Part shown: positions 11,984-22,010 of the stretch, in pieces
How the letters are laid out: each line of letters opens with the position of its first letter
Position numbering within the stretch: position 1 is the first letter of the stretch
Assembly: GCA_963971405.1 (NCBI GenBank)
Contig: OZ020484.1
Coordinates: 19,964,001-20,028,000, forward strand
Direction of reading: 5' to 3'
Source of the DNA: Psococerastis gibbosa
Taxonomy: Eukaryota > Arthropoda > Insecta > Psocodea > Psocidae
Length of the DNA stretch: 64,000 nt
Translations under genes and position numbers: made by a program
Notes under the pieces: generated by a model
Database searches by the model: none
What the model was told of the DNA's origin: nothing
The model's input: the letters and a program-made list of their open reading frames with translations, nothing else

Positions 11984-12120
11984 ACATACAACTGAATGAA
12001 TACATCCGGATAACCTCACCAATCGCCTGTTTGTATACCTGTGATGAGTTACGACATGCCTACTATCGCATGTAGCATGTGTAATTCGCACAAGCACGAA
12101 TATGCTATAGTCTGTTCACG
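11984..12120 (-). repeat. Rpt-G copy 1 (SINE-like)
   Basis: On the minus strand the order is gtgcttgtgcga, then catgtcgtaactcatcac, then gattggtgagg, then atccggatgtattcatt. The same order occurs at 28988 (minus), 46926, 49162 and 53160 (plus). There is no coding capacity. This copy is the most diverged of the five. Confidence 0.6.
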
Positions 12121-12126
12121 TATTTA

Positions 12127-12375
12127 GTGGTTACAGGATGGGTCTTGTTACACGTTCTAAACAACGGCGTAAGAATGTCAGACGACCGCATGCCGAAAAA
12201 GATGTACAAAGCAAGCATGACAGGAACAGGACGTCCTCGAAAACGCTGGAAGGATGAGTTGGAAACTGACCTTTGCGAGTTTGGAGTCCGTATATGGTGG
12301 TGCGTTGTACAAAACCGAGAGGAGGAGCAGGCCAAAGCTCATCAGGGGCAGTAGAGCCAGGAGAAGAAGATGACG
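12127..12375 (+). pseudogene. LINE reverse-transcriptase C-terminal tail, copy 1
   Basis: The 75-codon frame contains RMSDDRMPKKMY, then GRPRKRWKDELETDLCEFGV, then WWCVVQNREE. This is the typical end of a LINE polyprotein: a G-R-P-R-x-R-W-x-D box followed by W-x(6)-R. It is 5' truncated, with the catalytic reverse transcriptase motifs absent. After the stop comes a short 3' UTR ending aggagaagaag, an RTE-like trinucleotide tail. It is homologous in DNA to 13372-13577. Confidence 0.75.
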
Positions 12376-12401
12376 GATGCGCCTTTTTCCAAACAACCAC
12401 A

Positions 12402-12515
12402 TTATTAGTTGACCTTTCACTACTTGAAAGGGTTGGCAATCACGGGATCTTTCTCTGGGAAAAAAGATGACCGTGCGGTTGTAAACCCCTTCAAGTAGTG
12501 AGAGGTCAATTAACA
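12402..12515. mobile_element. MITE-F, about 110-bp hairpin
   Basis: The left arm ttgacctttcactacttgaa (12409 on, through ggttggcaatcacgg) is inverted in the right arm (12470-12509), whose reverse complement starts ttgacctctcactacttgaa. Only 25 bp separate the arms. It lies 25-30 bp downstream of the LINE tail at 12127-12375. Single copy here. Confidence 0.7.
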
Positions 12516-13371
12516 GTATGATTGTTAAGAGCGTTCAACAAGGGCGTATCATGCGGCCGTTAAATATTTGAGCGCACCACTTTTCTGTTGGATTATCCGA
12601 ATTATAATGTAAATTTCATATGCAGCTGAATCTTATCCTTATATTTGCCCTAAATCAATTGTTCGTGACTTTTATACCAATTCCCAATTTGCGGGCATTG
12701 CTTAGGTTTATTACTCAGGATACGAACGCCTGCAGATGGTTCCAAACCTAATCCATTGTAAGCCTGGGCCGTAAAAAATGACGGTTCTCTGTGGGGCAAA
12801 TCTGATCGAATTTTAAACCGCGCGGCTCGTAAATGCCTCGTCGTAATCTCACCAGTAATGGCGGCCGGGATTAAAGTTTTGCTGGACTCAGTCATGTTTC
12901 TTCGGCTATAATATGACTTGCGACCATTCTTCTCCGATCAATGGGAATTTCTCAGTAATACGGTTGTTGAAGAGAGCAGTATAGACAGCCAATTTTAAAA
13001 TATGGCGATGCTGTGGGACGTTTCTGTTACGATGTTCGGTCGAGAATTTTTGCATTTTTCAAATGAGAATATTTAATCCAATGTAATCAATAATGGGAAT
13101 ACTATAGCTGCCAAGTTAGTTTTGGTTATTTATTGCATGGAATATTAATATAATTATAATTAAACTATAAACAAAAATTTCCTTTTCTAAAGTATAAATA
13201 AAGCAGATGAGGGTGATAGGTATGAAGGCCATAAATAATTCTATTCTATTGGATTGAAATTTTACACACACCAAAGTTTTATGAGTTTTATAAGAGAGAA
13301 TTCCGAAATTGACGCAATTGTCAATGGAGAAGAAATAGTATGATTTTTAAAAGTGCAGGCTGGGACACGTC
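12516..13371. other. No gene recognised
   Basis: An 81-codon minus frame at 12650-12895 has a fairly even, protein-like composition but no recognised motif. It may be part of an unrecognised element. The rest is AT-rich. Confidence 0.4.
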
Positions 13372-13577
13372 GTATGAATGTCAGAAGACTGCTTGCCGAC
13401 AAAATAAGCAAGCTTGACGGGAAGCAGAATACAGGACTGCTGGAATGGCGAATTAGAAACTGACCTCCGAGAGTGAGTTGGGCGTCCGTAGCTGGTGGAC
13501 CGTCGTACAAAACCGAGATGACTGGGGGACTGTTCAGCTGGCCAAGACCATTATGGTTCAATAGGAGAAGAAATTTT
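13372..13577 (+). pseudogene. LINE C-terminal tail, copy 2, frameshifted
   Basis: It aligns with 12127-12375. WNGELETDLRE is followed by a frame shift (the original frame runs into TGA) and then ELGVRSWWTVVQNRDDW and QLAKTIMVQ. It ends with taggagaagaaa, the same tail as copy 1. It is 5' truncated, lies on the same strand as copy 1, and starts about 1 kb downstream of it. Confidence 0.7.
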
Positions 13578-14841
13578 TGTAAATCTACTTCTTCAACTAA
13601 GCATATAAGATTTCTAGCTTCTGCTTAATTGATTAGCTACACAAACCTACAAATGCTTCCAAACCTGAGCTTTTCCTCCCATGACCATGAAAGACGAAAG
13701 CGTAAAATCATAGCTGTAGGGAGTAGAAGTAGTGAATAAGGGAGGGGGGTGGAGGTTAGACTACCTACCGTTTTCCCCTGGCGCCCACTCCGAGATTCAT
13801 GGCGTCACACATATAGTTTCATAAATATGTCAGAAATATTTCTAAATTGTAGAATCCCATTCCGGGTGCCCAATAAATTACACTTACCTTTCCAAATCGA
13901 TGAAAAACCGCCGACTAGTTTATTGCCTCCCTCCCCAGAATCGACGTTTAGATCCCGCTCTATTTTTTATTTCTCGTTGCTGATGCACATGCCGCTGCCG
14001 GCTTAAACGGAAGATGTGGATTATCCTTATCATCAGCATACTCATATTTATATTTTGCTTTATTTATTTCAGCGTTGCTGGAATTTATTGCGATTTAGTA
14101 AGCGAATCCTTACCGATTTTTTGCTCTGACTTCTGAGGCAGGTTATATTGGTAAATTGTCCTTATTCGTTGACATCAAGTGTTGAATAAAAATTGCTGGG
14201 GTTTCATCGATTTGATTTAAAGTGATAAAGCTTTAATCTTAATCTTGGCATTAAAATAAAGCCTGTGTCATATTTAATTTTGAGAATATACTAAAATTTA
14301 CTTAAGCTAAAGTGCTATGCAATAATTTCAGAAAATAACAAAAAATCTTTTTGGTAACACGGCTTTTTTTCTAGGAACATAAACTTTGCAGAAGCGATAA
14401 AAATCTGTTCTATACCCGCAGCCCCAATTACTGCTCTGCTATGCTTTCGGTTACTTTCAACTGAGTTCTCCTATTCTTAGAAACTTTTCTCGGCATGAGG
14501 CCATTACGAAACACATGGAAGGTAAAAGATCTTGCCAGGATATTCTTTTAGTTCAGTATATTATCTATTTTCTATTGTATTTATTGTTTCCTGTTTTTGT
14601 TATTCATAGATTGTTTCCATTTCTTAATTGCTTATACTACACGAGTTATGGTATGTTGTTTAATTTGAGTGATATGCTGTATGAAAGGAGATACAGTGAA
14701 TTATATGGAAATGGGATAGTTTTGTACATCTACCATACAATGCACCGGGATATTTAATCTGATTTGAAGTTAATAACTGAATATTCCCTAATGAACATTA
14801 ATGAACGCTGACCAACGTCTATTAAATATCAATAATGGCGT
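13578..14841. other. No gene recognised
   Basis: 13740-14010 is more G+C rich than its surroundings and contains an 85-codon plus frame without motifs. The minus strand has a donor-like aaggtaagtgt at about 13880-13892. Not assignable. Confidence 0.4.
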
Positions 14842-14873
14842 ATACTAATTTAAATGTATTGTTGCAGGTAAGG
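14842..14873 (+). other. Recursive-splice-like site RS-2 (AG|GT at 14867/14868)
   Basis: A strong branch-point-like tactaat (14842-14848) lies about 20 nt upstream of ttgttgCAG, which is immediately followed by GTAAGG. The pyrimidine tract is weak. It has the same layout and strand as RS-1 and RS-3. No coding exon adjoins it. Confidence 0.45.
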
Positions 14874-15084
14874 ACATAATTGCTGATTCTATTGTTGATA
14901 TTATCATTCTGAGCGTTGGAATCGAATGGAGAAAATAAAATATACTCATAGCGAAACCAGTCATTAGATTTGAATTAAAAATTTTCTTACTTTGTGTAGT
15001 CAAAACATCAGAAGAAAATTTGAGCCCAATCAGTCAATATGGAAAAATTTAATTTAACTTTTAGCTTGCCTATGAGGCCTTCGT

Positions 15085-15123
15085 CTCATCTCTTTTCAGG
15101 TGCCTGCTAATTGAAGGTAAGTT
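15085..15123 (+). other. Possible 17-nt microexon (15100-15116)
   Basis: The acceptor-like tctcatctcttttcag ends at 15099, and a strong donor AAG|GTAAGT starts at 15117. Only 17 nt lie between them, with a stop (taa) in one frame. The two splice signals are individually good, but spacing this short is unusual, so the call is tentative. It sits 230 nt downstream of RS-2. Confidence 0.25.
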
Positions 15124-17360
15124 AGTTTTTTTATTGTGTCTAAATCACTTAATTTCCATCATAGTTTTTTTTTGTCGTCATAGCAACTAAGTTCAGAATG
15201 TAGAGCACCAAAGGCTAGAACGGCCATTGCTTTGTGTTCTCCAAATGGAAATTCTGGTCCATGGGCCATAATGGTGATGATGATGAGTCATTATCCTTGA
15301 TGACACACCCGATGTCCTGATCTGCAGATAGACATTATGGCCGCTGCTTCGGACAAATCAACTTTGGTACAATGGCGAATTTACTGATTTTTATCGTCGA
15401 CCGCTATTGCATTAGTGTGGCTCGCGAAATTTTGGCATTGGGGATTGGGTGAGGGGGAAAATGCAGATAGGATTTTAGAAATTCAATTGCAAGTTAACAA
15501 AATTGTGAAAACCCCAGGGGGCGGGCAGAGCTAGATTGATTTCATCACAGCTTAATTACCTCAATACCACTGCCGCATATTCCCGCCATTTTTTACTCCA
15601 TAACTCTATAACATTTTGTATCTCATAGCTATACCCTCTGGTCTAGTATGATGCTGCACATGGTAAGTACTGTACATATTTGCTTTATTAACTTATCTCT
15701 TAAATATTTTACTTGTGGGTGTAGAAAGGTTTTGAATAACTGCTATTGTAACATACAAAGCAGCGGAGTCGTTCATTTTCTGGTCCAGTACTTGTGTATT
15801 GTGAATTATAATCAAAATTAAACTACAGACAGTATATAGGGGTGGTGTAGGCGGGTGAAATCTGCATCCTTAGCGTAAAGAATGAAGCGGCAAAAATTGT
15901 GACTGAGATTATGCTTGGTGGTTCTTGCCAACCTGATGACAATCACAATAAAGCTGTCAAGATTGCGACTGAAGTGCATAGAAAGTTGTTGTGCCGGTTC
16001 TGTTGGCAAGCCTGCCTGCTCGATTGTACATACATTTGCTCTTCATTTGCCGCGATTTTTTTTTTATTTTTATGATGGAACCAGGTAAACTGAGTGACAA
16101 CTCTTTTGGCAACCTTTGCCATTTCCCGTTCTGTTTCACCGTTATCGACCTAACTTACCTTATGGATAGGCGACATCTATTGTATTATATGTTATATCTT
16201 TGGGGTTGTGCGAGTTCAAGCCTCATCTGTGAATACGACTAAAGTCAGTATGCTACTCCTAGGTTGCGCATTAATATGTCTCCAATTTTATGAAATTTTG
16301 CAGCTACGTTCGTTCGTAGTCCTAAAGATTTATTTATTTTACCTATTTGATCCCGTGGTATGTGTCCTACATTTACCTTGGGTAGTCGTTTATACCCATT
16401 AATCAAGTTCTTGTGTTTTTTTTTTTTCGTGCAGCTGTGTCGTAATTTTCAATTTCAGTATAATTTCGTAATAAAACGGATGTTGTTTTATCATACCATA
16501 AACTGCGAACTCTACCTGGTTTCTTGCAAGTCGATTGGATAAGTTCAAAAAGAGCAGTAAATAAAACGAGGAGTAGTTGTCCTGGCATTTAAAAGTCGTG
16601 GCACGTTCCTCGAGGTGAACACAAACATATGAGTCCCCTTAGCTTTCCCCGACCCCCCCCCCCCCTCCCCTGACTGTCCGCCCGTCTTTCTTTCCCCTGC
16701 CTTCATGCCTTCTTTCATTTCACTTACGGAAATTCCCGCTTTTTTTTTCTTCGGTAGCGATTTCTCTAATGTTTCGCTCATTTCTCAATTTTAATATTTT
16801 ATGTCACGATTTTAGCATGGTTGTTGTGTGCATGTATGCCAATATTTTAGGGGCTGAAGTCCATTGTATACAATTCATCTTTATCTCTAAGCCTTCATCG
16901 CTATTTAGTTTTCAAATTTTTTTACTTGTTGAGCCACACCGTTATTATTTATCAAAGTTGTTTCGATAAAAATCTCTCCATGTGGCATGTCAAATGCCAT
17001 CACAATGCCACAATCCCTATTGAATTGCATAGATTGTTAGGGGAGTAATAGCCATTGTATGGGTTTTTATAGGACCCATCCCGAAGGAGCTAACGTATCT
17101 TTCTGGAATTCAGGTTATGTCGGATGGCTTTGAAAAGGTTGTGACACACAAAAGGGGTGTTCTGCGGTCGTGGGATGAGGTAAACGTGAGCGTTCGTCAT
17201 TGCGATGGTAATTTGAGTTCTCTCTCCGGCTTTCAGAACCAGATGGTCTTTACGTGAACGAGTCTTGACGATAGTTTTTAACCGGATCAAATGAATTATT
17301 TCTAATTAAAATTTATTGTGGTATATGTATAATTTAATAATATACTACCTGACCACGTGA
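15124..17360. other. No gene recognised
   Basis: Holds several T-rich tracts, a C13 run at 16653-16665 and short chance frames (at most 83 codons). No repeat-family match was seen. Confidence 0.4.
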
Positions 17361-17619
17361 GGATGACATTTGGAACTTACTTTTTACTTTTTCCTCACTT
17401 TTATCCCTTAAGAGGGGTCAGCGATACGGCATGTTCTCTTCAACTCCTTGCGATTTTGCGCTTCCTCTGCGGTTGCTCCTACAATCCTGAGGTTTTGGCG
17501 GACTTTTGCTTTTACCGCGTCAGCCTGGGCCGTCCTCGTCTTATTCTCTCGGCTTCGATGTGACATGGATGACATTTGAAACACTTTTAAAAATAAGCAA
17601 AGTGTTCCAAATGTCATCC
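17361..17619. mobile_element. MITE-B composite with three terminal copies
   Basis: The MITE-B end ggatgacatttggaact occurs at 17361 (direct), again at 17567 (direct) and inverted at 17599-17619 (agtgttccaaatgtcatcc). 17567-17619 alone is a complete 53-bp hairpin. The 17361 end is separated from it by a LINE fragment. A TA follows the right end, but none precedes either left end. It may be a MITE broken by a LINE insertion, or two insertions side by side. Confidence 0.6.
17408..17570 (-). pseudogene. LINE C-terminal remnant inside MITE-B
   Basis: The minus frame reads TAQADAVKAKVRQNLRIVG, then ATAEEAQNRKELKR, then TCRIADPS and stop. This matches the R-P-R-x-T-W-x-D .. DR-x-W-K/R .. ADP-type ending of some LINE polyproteins, with the usual D-R-x-x-W changed to N-R-K-E-L. 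It is 5' truncated. The sequence downstream of the stop runs into the left MITE-B end. Confidence 0.55.
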
Positions 17620-17966
17620 TATCGTTATGGGTTGTATGTAATATAAATAATGTACTGTATATAATTTAATTTTTACTTTGCCTACAATTGACAGTATCTT
17701 TTAAATGGCATTTACTGTAGTTGATGGAAGAGTCTCCGTTGGTATGGTTTTTTCAGTTTATTTAAAAAATCAGAGCCATTGTGCATATTGCTAGGCTGTT
17801 GCACTGAATTCCACTTGTTATTGGTGCGTTATATTGAGTGTCACTTTCCATGGCAACATGGGCAGACTGTGTAAGTCAAGACATGGATATTTTTCTGATT
17901 TTGGTCCATCGTAAGAAGAATTTTTGTGACTGAAAAATTGAGTATCACCAACATACGGGTTTGGTT

Positions 17967-18137
17967 CACCTGCGGCCCGATCATGGCGATTAGTATTAAC
18001 TTACTCCTGTGATTAAAACTGTAAACAAACAAATTTTGAATAGCAATTTACATTGTAAAATTATCTTGTTTACATTTTTAATAACAGGGTATTATATTAA
18101 ACCCGGTATTAAAATTGCCATGATCGGGCCGCTGGTG
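17967..18137. mobile_element. MITE-A copy 2, full length (171 bp)
   Basis: The best-preserved copy. The left end cacctgcggcccgatcatgg is inverted at the right as ccatgatcgggccgctggtg, and the next inner pair (attagtattaa / ttaaacccggtatta) also inverts. Inside are gtaaacaaacaaattttg and cttgtttacatttttaat. There is no coding capacity and no convincing target duplication. Confidence 0.8.
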
Positions 18138-18812
18138 TACTTAAACGTTGAGACGGATTCCATGCACAATACAGTATGTTGAAATCAATTAATTAGCTTT
18201 CAACAGGGAATGTTATATCATATGTTTACTGACGTGAATGAGTTGACATTGTCAGCTTCCGATGGCGTGTTAGGGGGGCTAGGTGGGGAGTAAGGATGGA
18301 GTTGCTTAAGTCCGCGGATTGGGGGCAAGGATTGCGGTGCATTGACATAGAATCTCCCTTAACCGGTTTTGCCTTATAAGCTGCTTTAGATGCTATCTTA
18401 CGATGTGGTGTGCAGGGGCTGGGGTTGAGCTATAGCAAATTTTCCAGAATTTGCACGGAAATGGTTTTTCCAGCTATAAATGGAACTATAAAATTGCCCT
18501 ATTTGTCTTATTTACTCATGGGTGTTAGGTTACACTCCGATTTGTTTTGGTTTTAGTTCCAAGCTTGTTGCAAAAGGGTATCCTTGCTACCTCACTCAGA
18601 AAGTTAGCCATAGAGCACTGGTTTCAGCGTTAAAAACATTGATAACATTTACATGAAGAAAAATAACATCAACATTGATATAATTGTTACAGTTTTTGTT
18701 TAATTTAGATGTAGAACTGATTGCTGAATCGATCGCTTTGTAAGGCAACAGTTATTTTATTCAGGATTCACTTTAGTTCTGTCCCTTTTGCAATGATATG
18801 GTTACATGATTC
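18138..18812. other. No gene recognised
   Basis: A moderately G+C-rich patch (18240-18350) followed by AT-rich DNA. No repeat match. Confidence 0.4.
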
Positions 18813-19612
18813 TTCTTCTTCTTCTGGGGTTACAATCTATCGATTGGTTTGCAGCAACTTGACTCTTCTTCTCCACTCCTCCCTGTCTTCCGCGATCCTT
18901 TTCATTTCCCAGTAGGTCCCGCACTCCATGTCCGCCATTACATCCTCCATGTGCTCCTTTCTCGGCCTGCCTCTGTGATTTGTGCCCTCGACTGAGCCTT
19001 CAACAATGGTGTTTAGAAGGCTTTCATGCCTGATAAGGTGCCCCATAAATCTGGCCCTCCTCGTAGATATAGCTATCGTTAATGTTCTTTTTTCGTTTAG
19101 CCTACGAAGCACCTCCTCATTCGCGATATGGTCTCGCCATGAAATTTGCAGCATTCTCCTGTAGCACCACATCTCAAAGGCCTCTAGTTTCTTTTTGTCA
19201 CTTTCATGAATGCACCAAGTTTCGCAGCCATACAGCAGTATACTCCATACCAGTGTTTTAAGCATTCGTTTTCTTATTTTCATGTCAATATTATTTGATT
19301 CAAATATTTTGGATTTTTTGTTGAATGCCACTCTTGCAAGATGTATTCTGGTAGAGATTTCTTGTGCCGATTTTCCATCTTGTGTAATCGCACTACCAAG
19401 GTATGGGAAGGACTTGACGTTCTTTAGAGTTACCCCCTCTAGGACGACATTGGCTAGGGTTTCTTCCCGGCTGGCCACCATAGTCTTCGTCTTTGCCTTG
19501 TTTAGCTTCATATTGTATTCTTTCAAAACATTCTGCATTGTAACCAAAGATTCAAGCAGTTCTTCTTCTGATTAGTAGAGTAGCCAATACGTTTGCATAT
19601 GCATATTATTGT
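18813..19612 (-). mobile_element. RTE-type LINE, 5' truncated
   Basis: The element is read on the minus strand. It starts near a decayed reverse-transcriptase YADD box (read as YANV, about 19597-19608), carries the C-terminal 236 codons, and ends after the stop with ttgtaaccccagaagaagaa, a (GAA)n tail typical of RTE elements. The YADD region and the long frame are out of register, so the copy is dead at its 5' side although the C-terminal frame is open. Further 3' ends of the same family lie at 43741 and 56829. Confidence 0.85.
18837..19547 (-). CDS. RTE-clade reverse transcriptase, C-terminal part
   Basis: The fragment, 236 codons, would belong to an endonuclease-reverse transcriptase that copies element RNA into the genome. 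The frame continues past 19547 to an upstream stop, so no true start exists. Visible in order: the FPYLGSAITQDG block with EISTRIHLARVAFNKKSK (about residues 47-78), LVWSILLYGCETW (about 100-112), AFEMWCYRRMLQISWRD (about 123-139), RRARFMGHLIRH (about 161-172), GRPRKEHMEDVM (about 190-201) and DREEWRRRVKLL (about 221-232). These match the connection and C-terminal regions of RTE/BovB-type LINEs. The endonuclease and catalytic palm are missing. The intact frame suggests a fairly recent insertion. It is a transposon relic, not a host gene. Confidence 0.85.
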   Translation of the reverse strand: MVTMQNVLKEYNMKLNKAKTKTMVASREETLANVVLEGVTLKNVKSFPYLGSAITQDGKSAQEISTRIHLARVAFNKKSKIFESNNIDMKIRKRMLKTLVWSILLYGCETWCIHESDKKKLEAFEMWCYRRMLQISWRDHIANEEVLRRLNEKRTLTIAISTRRARFMGHLIRHESLLNTIVEGSVEGTNHRGRPRKEHMEDVMADMECGTYWEMKRIAEDREEWRRRVKLLQTNR

Positions 19613-20456
19613 CTCTAACGACTGGATTTATGTCACCTGGCACTTCTAACACCTGGAACTATTAACGAAAGGTTGGATAATGAATCTGCCCTGCCACTCT
19701 CTCTCTCAGGGGACATAATTCCAAAATCAAAGTTTGAGGAAAGAATATTTAACTTCATTTGCCGCAACCTGCAGTCGCTTCCAGTCTGGAAGACCGCAAG
19801 GAGTGGATGCGCTCAGTGTGTACCTAGACGAGAGAAAATACGTACTTTGGATTCTCATCTCGTAAAATACGTAAACGTCTCCGACGGGTTTTCCCGGAAT
19901 TGTTTTGTATCCGAGATAAGGGGAAAGTTTATTCTTCAATTTAGTTGGCGTTTTGAGCACATACAGTAACTGCGAACAATTGAATCGATAAAAAACACTT
20001 TTCCGCACTGTCGTCCCGGACATTTTTATATTTCAACAAACACGTCTGTCTGAGACTGAGAGGGTGGAGGGGGGGGGGAGAAGAAAGTGGCAGAGAAATG
20101 GGGGCTTAGAGAAGCCTTGAGACTAGGAATAAAATCGGGACGTGGATCGACGAGGGGTCGCTAACTCTCCTGAAACTTGCTTCAATTGGAGGCCAGATGC
20201 ACAAGTTCCCTGCCCCAGTGCGCTTTTTCGTTGTTACCGAAGAAAGCGAGCTGGCTTTTCTCTTCAATTGGGAAAATTTTCTCTTTTTGAATAGATTTAA
20301 ATTTTTAAGTGAAAATCTTCCCCTTTAATGCTAGGGTTCATATCCTACATGTGTGTGTAAAAAAAATCATAATAATTGCAGTTTTTTATTGGATCCACGT
20401 AGAACTGATGAATGGCTTAGCGGTGACGTCTCCCCAGTTTTTTTTAAATAACTTAG
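19613..20456. other. No gene recognised
   Basis: Two overlapping 98-codon frames (19673-19969 plus, 19727-20023 minus) without recognised motifs. A G11-type run lies at about 20070 in a purine-rich stretch. No repeat match. Confidence 0.4.
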
Positions 20457-20612
20457 TCAAGTATTGCTAAAAATATATTTACAGCGACCGGTTTCGGCAC
20501 TAGGCCATCGTCTACTAATATATTAATTTATGTAGGGTTTTTTGAATGTCTGTAGCCTGACGAAGTGTCTAAACCGGTCGCTTTAAACATATTTTTAGTA
20601 ATACTTGATTAT
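20457..20612. mobile_element. Foldback with hammerhead-like motifs in both arms
   Basis: The arms 20457-20517 and 20552-20612 are inverted at about 80%. Each contains gcgaccggttt when read inward. Read outward on the minus strand, the left arm gives a GGC-loop-GCC stem, GAAA, CCGG and UC (20512-20486). On the plus strand the right arm gives CTGACGA, a short stem, TAAA, CCGG and TC (20557-20580). This order (CUGANGA - stem II - GAAA - stem III - UH) is the hammerhead ribozyme core. Hammerheads with a tiny palindromic stem III are known from the terminal repeats of Penelope-like retroelements, which also show inverted repeats. Each copy carries substitutions, so activity is doubtful. No Penelope reverse transcriptase is present. 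Confidence 0.55.
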
Positions 20613-21554
20613 GGTTTTTTATTTTTGACTAGCGCGTAGCTGGATGATAGGCTCAGAAAAAAAAACTGAAAGAACAAAATATTTTTTCTATTTTTTATGA
20701 AATTTTGTGCACTCTGAATAGGCATCATACATAACAATTACAGCTAATAAATGAAAAATGTCCAAGACTTGTTCCGAAGGATGACGTGAAAATTTAAACA
20801 AATATTAAATTGTCGATAAAAAGAGATGGAACTCAGAAATATGAAAATAAATTTAAATAAGAGAGAAAAAGAAGTCTTAGTTATTGGTTTAATGCATTTG
20901 CTGACCAGTCAGGATCCAGTTGAAATGTGGTTTTCATACTTTTATAGCTCTAATAAAATGTTGCAAGTGAATGGGTACTTTTGGCAGGACGTTGTTAAAA
21001 TTTGATGGATGTAACTGGGGAAATCGTAAAGCACAATAATTTACTGAATGTACACGTGCAGGGAAGCTTTCTTGCTGCCATTATGTGTTATGGAAATCAG
21101 GACGGAAGTAAGGCAGGTATTAACAGTAATGGCGTCTCTTTACAGGAAGCGTATAATACCTTGCATTAATGCGATACCTATTTAGTTGAGATGACTGTTT
21201 CTGTCACATAAAATTAATGACATTATCAACTCCTATTCTACTTGATAACCGACACATTATCTCCATTTACGGTTTATGAATTTATAATGTGGCTTATGGC
21301 CGTTAAGCTATGTAGCGATATACTAATATTATGATAAATTGACAAGATAACAAGTCTACGACAACATGTATATAGCAACTGGTGTGGTGATACCCAAAGA
21401 AATGCTCAGTTGAACAATTGAAGAAAAAAACAGACACAGAGTTCTAACTTTTGGAAAAGATTAACGATTCTACATGAAAGTAGAGGAAAATTTCAAATTC
21501 ACACTGGTATCCAATGATTACTAGTTAATTTATTTAAAAAAAATTGACAAATTT
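20613..21554. other. No gene recognised; AT-rich
   Basis: No long frame, repeat-family match or RNA-like structure seen. Confidence 0.45.
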
Positions 21555-21752
21555 GCGAAGTTGCAAAAAAATGCGCCATATTATTGATGACGTCACTCGT
21601 GCATAATTTCCTCAAAATGACCGCCTTATCCCCAATGCTTAGCCCGGATTCCGCGCATCCTTTAATTGGCTGAGGTGGCCATTTTGAAGAAATTAAGCAT
21701 ACGTCACGTATGCGTAATACAATATTACTGGCGCGTGTTTCTTGCACTTAGG
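21555..21752. mobile_element. MITE-H, about 195-bp hairpin element
   Basis: The left arm (21555-21634) has gcaaaaaaatgcgccatatt, then gtcactcgtgcataatttc, then ctcaaaatgaccgcc. The reverse complement of the right arm (21669-21752) has gcaagaaacacgcgcc, then gtgacgtatgcttaatttc, then ttcaaaatggccacc. A G+C-rich loop of about 35 bp separates them. It is a typical non-autonomous DNA element with extended inverted repeats. Directly followed by Rpt-T. Confidence 0.7.
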
Positions 21753-21759
21753 AAAATCA

Positions 21760-22010
21760 GTGTCTTTTTGCTTTCCAATTCATACGTAGTATAAGGAAAG
21801 CTTTGTGACGGTAGAAATTTTCGATTCCGAGATTTCAATGGATTTACACGTCCCAGGAACCCAAAAAAGTGTTTTTTACGAAATGTCTGTCTGTCTGTCT
21901 GTTCGTTGATTTCCGGGCAAACTACTCGGTCGATTTTGATGAAATTCGGCATGTAGGTTCACAAAAATTATACCTCGGGACCACTTTTTTTTATTTGGGG
22001 CTAACTCAAT
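21760..22010 (+). repeat. Rpt-T copy 1
   Basis: Shared in order with the inverted copy at 47790-48030: ttgctttccaatt, ggaaagctttgtga, aaattttcgattccgagatt, ggatttacacg, tcccaggaacccaaaaaa, cgaaatgtctgtctgtc, gatttccgg and cgattttgat. A (TGTC)4 microsatellite lies at about 21884-21903. The class is unknown. The unmatched continuation to about 22160 may belong to it. Confidence 0.7.
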
